DNA of 39,319 bases from an uncultured Clostridia bacterium (GCA_949388605.1 CASKJV010000015.1:1-39319); one strand, 5' to 3'; shown: positions 26,149 through 35,342, counted from the stretch's first letter. Notes: generated by a model from the letters alone, not told the origin. A program made the numbers and translations.

Positions 26149-28221
26149 ATGTCAAATGAATTACGGTTATCAAAATCATCTACGGAGATGATCAATGAAG
26201 TATTGGAAAATATGCGGAATTACAATTTTCATTCTGTTAACTTTCCATTGTTACTCTATGGTGTAGTAAATGCTATTGAAGAAAATGGCGAATGTAGTCC
26301 CTTACAAAATTATTTCAACACTATGGAAGCTTATCCTTTAGAAGTTGAAGAGTCTTTATCAATGATGTTTACTGATTATATCTTAAAACTCCAAAAAGAT
26401 TATGAAGAAAATCATAAACATAACAGTTCATCAGATATCAAATCAAGTAATAAATCTAATAAAGAATCACACAACAAGAAAAAAAGCAAATCTGTTAACA
26501 AAGATTCTACCAATAATTCAAAAAAGAAAAAAGTTTCCAAAAGTAATGCTATAAAAACAGACTTTTCTTCTAATCTTATATTTATTGATTATGAAGGAAA
26601 AGAAATAGCAATTCCAGCCAGTAAAGATATTGTTGAATTCAATTCACATTTGATGGATATTGTTGAGGGATTTCCTACAAAACAAATTGAGCTTCTTCAC
26701 TTCACTGTTGCAATATTTATGACAGAACATAAAAGCTTAAAAAATTTCTTCACAGAAATTAATCTGAACTATTTAGAAGCCAAAAAGTATTTTAGAGCAG
26801 AAAGAATTCTTACACTTGGATGCATACCATTTACTCTGGCTGGTTTTATGAACACTCTTAACGATAAAATTGATACAAGCAAACCTTGTGAAATTTTAAA
26901 ACGTGATAATGAAGTTGAAAGCCTTTGGAATATTATGCTTAAGAAAAATAAGCGTAATGCTATTCTTGTTGGTGAAGCTGGTGTTGGTAAAACTGCACTT
27001 ATTGAAAAAATTACTTATGATATCAATAATTGCACATGTCCTAAAGAGTTTCAGGATTTCAAAGTTATTGTACTTGATGTTAATGCATTAATTGCAGGTA
27101 CATCTTACAGAGGTGATGCTGAAGAAAGAATTAAAGATGTTATCGAATTCTTAGAGACTAATAATGATGTAATCCTTTTTATTGATGAAGTTCACACTAT
27201 TCTTGGTGCAGGTTCTTGTTTTGAAGGTGAAATGGATTTTGCAAATGCTTTAAAACCTATTCTTGCTCGTGGTGATACCATTGTAATTGGTGCAACAACA
27301 GAGGATGAATATAAAAAGTACTTCAAAAAAGATGCAGCTCTTTCTCGAAGATTTGAAAAAGTCGAAGTTAAAGAACCACAAGCTAAAGATGTTTATCCTA
27401 TGATAAAAAACAAACTTGATGTACTTTCTGAGTTTCATGGAGTAAAAATTACTCGTAAAATGGTTTTATATGCCATTATGATTGCAAACTGTTTTGCTTT
27501 TGAAAAGAAAAATCCAGATAAAACCTTGGACTTAATCGATAGAGCAATGGTAACTGCCAAAAGAGCTAGCAAAAAGTACGTTGATAAAAGCTCTATTCTC
27601 AAAAATTTCGGAATTTTCTTTAAGATGTGGGATAATATGTCTGAAGACTCTAAAAAGGAAATTGCATACCATGAAGCAGGACACTATATTGTTGGAAAAG
27701 CTTCTGGAAGGTTAATTAATTTCAATTGGCTTGCAGTTTCAATTATGCCTGCTGAAGATTATCTTGGTGTTACTGTATTTGAAGAAGATGATTCAAAAGT
27801 TCCTTTTGCTGATCACAATTATTATATTGATACTATTGCATTTGATCTTGCTGGTAGAGTTGCTGAAAGTGAATTCAGAGGAACTTATACCAGTGGTGCA
27901 AGCGCAGATTTGAAAGAAGCAACAGCCACAGCTTATTATGTAATAAGTAAACTTGGTTTTGGTATTGGTTATGATATTTTAAAAAATCATATTTATCTTA
28001 ATACTGAGAACTCCCCTATGTTATCTGATAGCTCAATCGACAAAATTGACGATGAAGTCCATAAACTCATTAATAAAGCTTATGATCGTGCAACAGAAAT
28101 AATTGAAGAAAATAGAGATATCTTAGAAGCAATTGTTTCAGCATTAATGGAAAAATATATTATGAGTGAAAGTGAACTGGATAAAATCTGGCAGGATGTT
28201 GTAAAAAAACGTAATAATTAG
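26149..28221 (+). CDS. Clp-type AAA+ ATPase fused to FtsH-type M41 zinc peptidase
   Basis: This 690-residue protein has an unusual order. Residues 1-83 and 140-220 look like helical Clp-N-like segments separated by a Lys/Ser/Asn-rich linker (84-135). Residues 250-480 are an AAA+ module of the Hsp100/ClpC first-ring kind: Walker A GEAGVGKT (275-282), IAGTSYRGDAEERIK, Walker B LFIDEVHTILGAG (Asp346-Glu347), IGATTEDEYKKYF and arginine-finger SRRF (399-402). Residues 500-690 are an M41 peptidase with HEAGH (508-512) and the third zinc ligand in SGASADLKEAT (Asp587). FtsH normally pairs M41 with a different AAA domain and membrane helices; no helix is seen here. It is probably a soluble ATP-dependent protease. 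Codons 6 and 23 are CGG. Confidence 0.88.
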   Translation: MSNELRLSKSSTEMINEVLENMRNYNFHSVNFPLLLYGVVNAIEENGECSPLQNYFNTMEAYPLEVEESLSMMFTDYILKLQKDYEENHKHNSSSDIKSSNKSNKESHNKKKSKSVNKDSTNNSKKKKVSKSNAIKTDFSSNLIFIDYEGKEIAIPASKDIVEFNSHLMDIVEGFPTKQIELLHFTVAIFMTEHKSLKNFFTEINLNYLEAKKYFRAERILTLGCIPFTLAGFMNTLNDKIDTSKPCEILKRDNEVESLWNIMLKKNKRNAILVGEAGVGKTALIEKITYDINNCTCPKEFQDFKVIVLDVNALIAGTSYRGDAEERIKDVIEFLETNNDVILFIDEVHTILGAGSCFEGEMDFANALKPILARGDTIVIGATTEDEYKKYFKKDAALSRRFEKVEVKEPQAKDVYPMIKNKLDVLSEFHGVKITRKMVLYAIMIANCFAFEKKNPDKTLDLIDRAMVTAKRASKKYVDKSSILKNFGIFFKMWDNMSEDSKKEIAYHEAGHYIVGKASGRLINFNWLAVSIMPAEDYLGVTVFEEDDSKVPFADHNYYIDTIAFDLAGRVAESEFRGTYTSGASADLKEATATAYYVISKLGFGIGYDILKNHIYLNTENSPMLSDSSIDKIDDEVHKLINKAYDRATEIIEENRDILEAIVSALMEKYIMSESELDKIWQDVVKKRNN

Positions 28222-28257
28222 CATAAGCAAATTTATAAATCAATAATTTGTAACCTT

Positions 28258-28290
28258 AAAAAGGATGGACTAAATTAGTCCATCCTTTTT
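28258..28290 (+). terminator. terminator of Clp-M41 gene
   Basis: AAGGATGGACTA (28261-28272) pairs with TAGTCCATCCTT (28276-28287), with A before and T after. Confidence 0.85.
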
Positions 28291-28336
28291 GTACATATTG
28301 GTTTTTAATTTATAATAAAATTAACACTATAATATT

Positions 28337-28543
28337 TTATTTTATTTCTATAATAGAAAATCCTGCTTCTTCAATAACTTGTTTTATTTTATCGTTTTCT
28401 ATTTCTTTATTATATTCAATTACAGCGTTTTTATCTTCTAAACTTACTTCCACATTAGTTATTCCTTCTATAGAACTTAATGCTTTTTCTACAGTCATTT
28501 TACAATGATTACATTGCATTCCTTCAATTAATATTGTCTTCAT
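28337..28543 (-). CDS. internal-start CopZ-like copper chaperone (nested in copA)
   Basis: ATG 28543 lies in the copA frame and is preceded at 7 nt by GGAGGT (28556-28551), one of the strongest ribosome sites in the window. It would give a free 68-aa CopZ-type chaperone with MKTILIEGMQCNHCKMTVEK (CxxC at 12-15). Cells would obtain both an ATPase with a C-terminal chaperone domain and a free chaperone. The site may also be a relic of a formerly separate copZ gene fused to copA. Confidence 0.6.
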   Translation of the reverse strand: MKTILIEGMQCNHCKMTVEKALSSIEGITNVEVSLEDKNAVIEYNKEIENDKIKQVIEEAGFSIIEIK

Positions 28544-31046
28544 GCTATTTACCTCCTCATTTTTTTTATTATTTAATTTAGAATCATTTTTAATATTAGC
28601 TTTACATTTTACTAAACATTCTTCAGTATTATTTTTCTCTGTTTTTACTTCTGTTCCATCAATTTTATTTTTTTCTATAATATTATTACTATTTTTAAAA
28701 TATCTTAATCGTAAAGCATTAGTTACAACACATACAGAACTTAAACTCATTGCAGCAGCGCCTATCATAGGATTAAGCTTTAGTCCAAAATTCAAATAAA
28801 ATACTCCGCTAGCTACAGGAATTCCTATAATATTATAGAAAAATGCCCAAAATAAATTCATTTTTATATTTCTTATAACCGATTTACTTAAATTTATTGC
28901 AGTATCTACTTCTAACAAACTGTTTTTCATTAATACTACATCTGCAGATTCAATTGCAATATCTGTTCCAGAACCTATTGCTAATCCAACATCAGCTTTA
29001 ACTAAAGCTGGTGAATCATTTATTCCATCACCTACAAATGCAACTTTTTTTCCACTATTTTGAAGTTTAGACACTTCTTTTTCTTTATCTTGTGGAAGAA
29101 CTTCTGAAATTACTCTTTCAACTCCTATTTCTTTAGCTATTGATTCTGCAACTAATTTATTATCTCCTGTAATCATTACAACTTCAATTTTATTTTTCTT
29201 AAGGTTTTCAATTGCCTTTTTACTAGTTGATTTAACTGTGTCACTAACAGCTATTACTCCAATTAAATTATTTTCTTTTGCAAAATATAAACAAATTTTT
29301 CCGACTACTAGAAAGTTGTGTTACTTTTTCTTCATAATCAACTGTATTTATATTATTTTCTTTCATAAATGATAAATTACCACCATAGTAATTTACACCA
29401 TCGATTTTCCCTTTTACACCTCTGCCAGATACAGATAAAAATTCTTGCACATCTTGTAATTCAATATTCTTTTCTTTTATTTCTTCCATTATTGCTTCTG
29501 CCAAAGGATGTTCTGAATTTCTTTCTAAGCTTCCAGCTATTTTTAGTAAATTGTTACTAGATGCAATATTATTATTTATATTACCAACAAATTTAATTTT
29601 TCCATTTCCAATTGTAGATTCAGACATTATTTCTTGGTTAGTTATTATTTCTACAACTTTAGGTTTTCCCATAGTAATTGTTCCTGTTTTATCTAAAACA
29701 ACAGTATCAACTAAATGAAGTAGTTCTAAACTTTCAGCTGATTTAAACAAAATTCCATTTTCTGCACCTTTTCCTGTTCCTACCATAATTGCTACAGGTG
29801 TTGCAAGCCCTAATGCACATGGACATGAAATTACTAAAACTGCAATCCCTATACTTAATGCAAATTCAAAACTTTGACCTTGTAAAATCCAAAATATTGT
29901 AGCCAAAATTGCAATACATATTACTATTGGCACAAATACACCAGATACTTTATCAGCCAATCTTGATATTGGAGCTTTTGAATTACTTGCCTCTTCTACT
30001 AATTTTATAATTTGTGAAAGTGTTGTATCTTCACCAACCTTAGTTGCTTTTACTTTTACATATCCATTTTTATTTATAGTACCTGAAACAACATTATCCC
30101 CTACTTCTTTTTCCACTGGAATACTTTCTCCAGTAATACTTGATTGATCTATTGAAGTTTTTCCTTCTATAATTACACCATCTATTGGTACATTACTACC
30201 TGGTTTTATTATTACTATATCTCCTTTTAATATTTCATCAATACTAACTTCAACTTCATTATTATTTTTTAATATAATAGCTGTTTTGGGAGCTAAATTT
30301 ATTAATTTCGAAATAGCATCACCTGTTTTTCCTTTAGATTTTGTTTCTAAGTATTTTCCTATTGTAATTAATGTAAGAATTGTTCCAGCGGATTCAAAAT
30401 ATAAATCCATCAAGAATTTTTCTACTAATTCTATATTACCATGTCCTAAACCATATCCAATCATATACATAGCATATATTCCATAAATTATTGCAGAAAA
30501 GCTTCCAATTGCCACTAATGAATCCATATTAGGAGTTCCTTTAAATAATCTTTTAAATCCAATAATAAAATAATTTCTATTTACATATATTATTGGCAAT
30601 AAAAGTAAGATTTGAGTAAAAGCTAATATAATAGCATTTTCAGATCCATGTAAAAATTCCTTAATAATTTCTGGAATGGATATATTTAACAATTCAAATA
30701 TCATGTGATACATTGCAACAAACATAAGTGGAATCCAAAAAACTATTGAAATTATTAATCTTTTTTTCATTTCTTTTATAGCTTCTTTATTATCAATATT
30801 TCTATTATTTTCTTTCAAATCATTCTTCGTTTCTAATACAATAGAAGCACCATATCCAGCATCTATAATAGAATTGATTATTTTATTATTATCTAATTTC
30901 TTTTCATCATATTCAACAATCATATTATTAGATAATAAATTAACATTAGCCAAATTAATTCCATCAAGTTTATTTACAGCTTTTTCAACATGAGCTTGAC
31001 AACTACTACAGGTCATTCCTTGAATATCAAATTTAACTTTTTTCAT
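28337..31046 (-). CDS. copA: CopA copper P1B-ATPase with C-terminal CopZ module, +1 frameshift at CGG
   Basis: An N-terminal heavy-metal domain (GMTCSSCQAHV, Cys13/Cys16) is followed by membrane helices, TGES, CPCALGLATP (CPC 408-410), the phosphorylation motif D452KTGT, an EHPLAEAI nucleotide site and, after a frame change, MITGDN and GDGINDSPAL. Codon 582 is CGG (29303-29301): the zero frame stops 10 codons later, whereas skipping the C gives SSGKICLYFAKENN and rejoins the C-terminal 279 residues. The joined protein is about 902 aa. The last 68 residues form a second metal-binding domain (GMQCNHCKMTV) after a Cys-containing linker, with its own ribosome site inside the gene. It exports Cu(I). 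No CopY-like operator was found. Confidence 0.88.
29301..29303 (-). other. in-frame CGG, +1 frameshift site in copA
   Basis: The zero frame reads AGT CGG AAA. Dropping the C gives AGT GGA AAA, the family's Ser-Gly-Lys before the LYFA strand of the P/N domain. Confidence 0.8.
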
Positions 31047-31123
31047 TTTTCCTCCTTAAAATATAATTAGGATATTTTTTCTGTATTCTAAAAAATTTAT
31101 TTTTTAATGTTATACTTAAAACT

Positions 31124-31978
31124 CTACAATTGTTTCTTTTTTTCTAATCTTTCCTCATAATCATCTAAAAAATGATATGTATTCTCTCCTCTTTTATAGG
31201 AAATTATGGTATCTAAATTAACATTTTGAACACTATTAAAAATATTTATATCAATATTTTCATAGTTTTGTTTCATTTCTTTTATAAGACTTTTCATTTC
31301 CTGTCTTTTGGATTTTCCATCTTTATTGTCATTAGCTGTATACTCTTCTGTAAATCTACATGCACATTCAATAAATTCTAATTCATTTTTGTCTCTCCAC
31401 ATTATAATGTCTTCTTCTTTTACAAAATATAATGGGCGAATTAGTTCCATACCAGGATGAGAAGTACTTTGAACTTTAGGCATCATTGTTTGCATTTGTG
31501 CTCCATAAAACATCCCCATTAAAATTGTTTCAATTACATCATCAAAATGATGACCTAAAGCAATTTTATTACATCCAAATTCTTTTGCTTTTTCATACAA
31601 ATACCCTCTTCTCATTCGAGCACAAATATAACAAGGATTATTTTCTATATTTACAACTCTATTAAAAATATCTGCTTCAAACATAGTTATTGGTATATTT
31701 AATAATTTGCTATTACTAATAATTTTTTGTTTATTAAGTTCATTATATCCAGGATTCATAACTATAAATTTCACATCAAAATTCATTTTTCTATGTTTTT
31801 TTAACTCTTGAAAACATTTTGCCATAAGCATTGAGTCTTTTCCACCAGAAATACATACAGCTATCTTATCCCCTTCAGAGATCATTTCATATTCACATAT
31901 TCCTTTTACAAATCTTTTCCATATTTCTTTTCTAAACCTTTTGGTAATAGTTTGTTCTATTTCTTCAAATTTTTCCAT
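31124..31978 (-). CDS. TtcA-family tRNA 2-thiolation PP-loop ATPase
   Basis: This 284-residue N-type PP-loop ATPase has the adenylation loop VCISGGKDSMLMA (about 42-54) and a first Cys pair CYICARMRRGYLYEKAKEFG. A second conserved Cys occurs in ECACRFTEE, consistent with a 4Fe-4S cluster as in TtcA. TtcA thiolates cytidine 32 of tRNA, and some relatives act on other positions. It is downstream of mnmA and the suf genes, which supply sulfur or clusters, so these fit together. The ribosome site is a GGAAAAA-like element and the start is clear. The C-terminal 25 residues are polar. Confidence 0.85.
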   Translation of the reverse strand: MEKFEEIEQTITKRFRKEIWKRFVKGICEYEMISEGDKIAVCISGGKDSMLMAKCFQELKKHRKMNFDVKFIVMNPGYNELNKQKIISNSKLLNIPITMFEADIFNRVVNIENNPCYICARMRRGYLYEKAKEFGCNKIALGHHFDDVIETILMGMFYGAQMQTMMPKVQSTSHPGMELIRPLYFVKEEDIIMWRDKNELEFIECACRFTEEYTANDNKDGKSKRQEMKSLIKEMKQNYENIDINIFNSVQNVNLDTIISYKRGENTYHFLDDYEERLEKKKQL

Positions 31979-32112
31979 TTTTTCCTTCTTTTTACACTTT
32001 ACAATATATTTAAAATATTCTATTATTTTAAATTTAAATTATATTCTTTGTATTTTCAAATCTGTAATAACAATTTTTTATATTTGGATAGTATTCAGCG
32101 TGTACAAAAATT

Positions 32113-33222
32113 TTAAACTATTTTTCCACCACCCAAAACTATATCATCAATGTAAAATACAGCTGATTGTCCAGGTGTTATAGCTCTTTGCGGTTCATCA
32201 AATATAACACGAATATTATTATTTTCTTCTATAATTTTAGCTTTAGCTATTTTAGAAGAATATCTTGTTTTTACATCTACTTCTATCCATTCTTTTATTT
32301 CATCTACTAATAATAAGTTTATATTAGTAACTAAAATTTCTTTTTTATATAATTTATCTTCTTCTCCAACTATTACTTCATTTCTATTTTTATTAAATCC
32401 TAACACAAAAAGTGGTACTGGATTTGAGATTCCTAAACCTTTTCTTTGTCCAATTGTATAATTATATAATCCAGTATGCTTACCTAAAATTTTCCCTTCT
32501 ATATTTACTATATTTCCTTCTTTAGGTTTTATACTTGAATTACTTTCTAAAAACTTTTTATAATTCCCATCTGGAACAAAACATATATCTTCACTATCTG
32601 GCTTATTAGCTACATTTAAATTATTATCTCTTGCTATTTGTCTAATTTCTTCTTTACTTTCAAAATCAGATAATGGAAATAAAATATGACTAATTAATTC
32701 TTTAGGAATATTCCATAAAACATAGCTTTGATCCTTTTTTCCTGCATTCGATTTTTTTAAAACCCATCTTTTATATTTTTCACTATATTCAGTTTTAGCA
32801 TAATGACCAGTTGCAATATATTCACATCCCATTTCTTTTGCCCTATCATACATTGCACCAAACTTCATATATTTATTACACTCAATACATGGATTAGGTG
32901 TTTTGCAATTTGCATAGCAATTAATGAAATCATTTATTACATATTGTCTAAACTCTTTTTTATAATCAAATATACAATGTGATATTCCCATCTGATTACA
33001 TACATTTTTTGCATCTAAATATGTATTCGTATTAGAGCAACTACTTTCAGAAAAAAATTCTAAAGTAGTTCCTATAACTTCATATCCTTCATTTTTTAGT
33101 AATAGGGCTGATACACTACTATCAACTCCACCACTCATACCAAGAAGAACTTTTTTATTTTTTTCTGTTACTTCACATACTAACTTTTCACTCATACCAT
33201 GTAATACTTTTCTATTTTCCAT
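32113..33222 (-). CDS. mnmA: tRNA 2-thiouridine(34) synthase MnmA
   Basis: This 369-residue MnmA has the PP-loop MSGGVDSSVSALLL (29-42), the catalytic first Cys in NPCIECNKYMKFG, ATGHYAKTEY, KDQSYVLWNI (tRNA-binding), the second catalytic Cys in SEDICFVPDGNY, and the C-terminal beta-barrel ending PGQSAVFYIDDIVLGGG. It adds sulfur to U34 of Lys, Glu and Gln tRNAs. The N-terminus has an extra 22 residues before the PP-loop. The ATG at 33222 with AAAGGA is the best start, though an internal Met at 10 exists. It is next to sufB and ttcA in one apparent transcript. Confidence 0.94.
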   Translation of the reverse strand: MENRKVLHGMSEKLVCEVTEKNKKVLLGMSGGVDSSVSALLLKNEGYEVIGTTLEFFSESSCSNTNTYLDAKNVCNQMGISHCIFDYKKEFRQYVINDFINCYANCKTPNPCIECNKYMKFGAMYDRAKEMGCEYIATGHYAKTEYSEKYKRWVLKKSNAGKKDQSYVLWNIPKELISHILFPLSDFESKEEIRQIARDNNLNVANKPDSEDICFVPDGNYKKFLESNSSIKPKEGNIVNIEGKILGKHTGLYNYTIGQRKGLGISNPVPLFVLGFNKNRNEVIVGEEDKLYKKEILVTNINLLLVDEIKEWIEVDVKTRYSSKIAKAKIIEENNNIRVIFDEPQRAITPGQSAVFYIDDIVLGGGKIV

Positions 33223-33240
33223 ATTTTGTCCTTTATTTTA

Positions 33241-34161
33241 TTATTTTAAAAATCCATTAATAATAGCTTCTTCTGCTTCCTTTTCTGTTAATCCTAATGT
33301 CATTAATTTAATTAATTGTTCACCTGCTATTTTTCCGATTGCTGCTTCATGAATTAAATTTGCTTCTACATTATTAGCAATAATTTCAGGTATGGCAATT
33401 ATTTTTGCATTATCTTTAATAATCGCATCACATTCAACATGTCCAAAACATTTACTATTTCCAATTACTTTTGAAGAAAATTCCTGTTTTGAATTTTCTG
33501 TTGCAACAGATCTTGAAGTAACTTTAGTACTTGTATTTTCACCATTTAGTTCAACTTCAAAAGCTGTTTTAGCAAACTGATTTCCATGTGTCAAAATTTT
33601 TTCACTTACTATAAAATTGCTATTTTCCTCAAGCACACCTTTTGTTACTCTTACTGTTGAATCTACACCTTTTATTTGAACAGAATCCATTTCCATTGTA
33701 GCATCATTTTTCAAATACACTTCTGTAACTGGATTTAATATTCTTTTTCCTGTTCCTTCTCCTTCGCCATAATGTTTTTCAATATATTTTACTCTTGCTC
33801 CTTTTTCTAAAAAGAAACGATGTATTCCATCATGTTGAGAATCTTTGTGATGATTATTATGAATACCACAACCTGCAATAATTGTTACATTTGCGTTTTC
33901 TCCTATATAAAAATCATTATATACAACATCATTTAATCCACTTTCCGTTATTATTACAGGTATATGAATAAATTCATATTTAGTATTTTCTTTAACATAT
34001 ATATCAATTCCAGAAACATCTTTTTTAGTTATAATATTTACATTTTCTGTAATTTTTCTTTCAATTCCTTTTCCATCTTTTCTAATATTATATGCACCTG
34101 TAAACTCAGCATTTTGTATTCCTGTTATTTCTTGTAATAATTCTTTATCTTTATTATCCAT
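33241..34161 (-). CDS. sufB: SufB/SufD family Fe-S scaffold protein
   Basis: This 306-residue SufB/SufD core protein has the right-handed beta-helix region (about 70-260) with GIHNNHHKDSQHDGIHRFFLEKGA, VGV/TSRSVATENSKQEFSS, GHVECDAIIKD and IPEIIANNVEANLIHEAAIGKI, and a short helical tail. It belongs to the minimal SufBC system of anaerobes rather than the longer SufB of E. coli. It would receive persulfide sulfur and assemble 4Fe-4S clusters with SufC. No SufS, SufU or SufE lies in the window. It is 3 bp downstream of sufC and is translationally coupled. Confidence 0.88.
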   Translation of the reverse strand: MDNKDKELLQEITGIQNAEFTGAYNIRKDGKGIERKITENVNIITKKDVSGIDIYVKENTKYEFIHIPVIITESGLNDVVYNDFYIGENANVTIIAGCGIHNNHHKDSQHDGIHRFFLEKGARVKYIEKHYGEGEGTGKRILNPVTEVYLKNDATMEMDSVQIKGVDSTVRVTKGVLEENSNFIVSEKILTHGNQFAKTAFEVELNGENTSTKVTSRSVATENSKQEFSSKVIGNSKCFGHVECDAIIKDNAKIIAIPEIIANNVEANLIHEAAIGKIAGEQLIKLMTLGLTEKEAEEAIINGFLK

Positions 34162-34164
34162 TTA

Positions 34165-34873
34165 TTAATTTTCTCCTAACTTACAACATAAAGGTTTTTC
34201 TGTCACCATTCCTAATAATTTATCTTTAGTTCCTGTTTGCTCTATTTTTCCGTTCTTTATTAAAATTACTTCATCTGCAATATTTAAAATTCTTTCTTGA
34301 TGAGAAATTATTAATGTTGTTCCTTTAATAATTTTTTTCATATCTTCGAAAATTTTAATCAAATTTTGAAAACTCCATAAATCAATTCCAGCTTCTGGTT
34401 CATCAAAAATAGTAAGTTTAGAATTTCTTACAGCAACTGTTGCAATTTCAATTCTTTTTAACTCTCCACCAGATAAAGAACTACTAATTTCTCTATCAAC
34501 ATATTCTTTAGCACATAAACCAACTTTAGATAATATTTCACATGCTTCTGATTTATTAATTGATTTTTCTGACGACAATTTTAGTAAATCATATACTGTT
34601 ATTCCTTTAAATCTAACTGGCTGTTGGAATGCAAAACCTATTCCCACTTTTGCTCTTTCATTAATAGATAAGTTTGTAATGTTTTGTCCATCTAAAAAAA
34701 TTTCGCCAGAATCTGGTTTTTCAATTCCCATAATTATTTTTGCTAAAGTTGATTTTCCAGATCCGATTTGGACCTGTTATTACAATTAATTTATTTGTAT
34801 CTACTACTAAATTAATATTATCTAATATTTTTTTATTATCTCTCTTAAAACATATATTTTTTAATTCTAACAT
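34165..34873 (-). CDS. sufC: SufC Fe-S assembly ATPase, +1 frameshift inside Walker A
   Basis: I choose ATG 34873 (MLELKNICFKRDNKK) with AAAGGAAAGG upstream. The frame runs to LIVITGPN, then codon 37 is CGG (34765-34763). The zero frame ends after 50 residues. Dropping the C gives TGPN-GSGKSTLAKIIMGI, an intact Walker A, and continues through FQQPVRFKGITV, SSSLSGGELKRIEIA and the Walker B IFDEPEAGIDLWS. The joined length is about 235 aa, normal for SufC. As the ATPase of the only visible Fe-S system, it is expected to be essential, so a plain null mutation is unlikely. Either recoding or a sequence error is required. Confidence 0.85.
34763..34765 (-). other. in-frame CGG, +1 frameshift site in sufC Walker A
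   Basis: The zero frame reads AAT CGG ATC TGG. Dropping the C gives AAT GGA TCT GGA, the invariant GPNGSGKS loop. Confidence 0.85.
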
Positions 34874-34875
34874 AT

Positions 34876-35328
34876 TTATACCTTTCCTTTTATAGAATTT
34901 CTTGTACAACATCTACATTTTTCTTTATTTATGTCATAATTACAATCTAAATTATTGAGATCTAAAACTTTATGAACATATTTAGCAAGCTGATTAATTG
35001 TTGTATCCGAAAGTACTGATTTTACTTTTTCAGCTTCTTTTTGAGCTATTTTATTTTCTAATTCTAATACATCCTTAAAAAACACATATACAATATCATA
35101 AGCTTCTAAAATTTTTTTTGCTAAATTTTCACCTGAATCTGTTAATTCTATTGTTCCATATGATTCATAATTTATTAAATTATTATCTTTCAAATTATTT
35201 ATTGCTTTATTTACACTAGGTTTTGAACAATTCATTTTATTAGCAATATCTGTAACTCTAATATCGCCTTTTTGCTTTTTTAATATATACATTGTTTTTA
35301 AATACTCTTCTAAAGCTTTACTAATCAT
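34876..35328 (-). CDS. DtxR-family metal-dependent regulator with Cys-rich tail
   Basis: I choose ATG 35328 (MISKALEEYLKTMYILK) with AGGAGA, 150 aa; a start 20 codons earlier would lie in the operator. Residues 1-65 are the DtxR-type winged helix (RVTDIANKMNCSKPSVNKAI, then NLKDNNLINYESYG), and 70-125 are the metal-binding dimerisation region with YVFFKDVLELE. The C-terminal 22 residues carry C-x8-C-x-C-C (CNYDINKEKCRCC), unusual for DtxR and suggestive of Fe-S or metal sensing. It is the first gene of dtxR-sufC-sufB. The palindrome covering its promoter makes autoregulation of the suf operon very likely. Manganese or iron control is not distinguishable. Confidence 0.85.
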   Translation of the reverse strand: MISKALEEYLKTMYILKKQKGDIRVTDIANKMNCSKPSVNKAINNLKDNNLINYESYGTIELTDSGENLAKKILEAYDIVYVFFKDVLELENKIAQKEAEKVKSVLSDTTINQLAKYVHKVLDLNNLDCNYDINKEKCRCCTRNSIKGKV

Positions 35329-35342
35329 TATTCTCTCCTTTT

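Noticed and set aside
6410-34765. CGG reassigned to another amino acid (such as Trp or Gln, reported in some Firmicutes)
   Set aside because: Any three-base reading of CGG leaves the downstream frame wrong at all four sites. Only a one-base skip restores it. In the four genes where CGG is read through, Arg fits.
6410-34765. Homopolymer sequencing slips as the cause of the four frameshifts
   Set aside because: None of the four surplus bases is an A or T in a homopolymer, where such errors concentrate. Each can be placed as a C directly before GG. A systematic artefact is still possible and should be excluded from raw reads.
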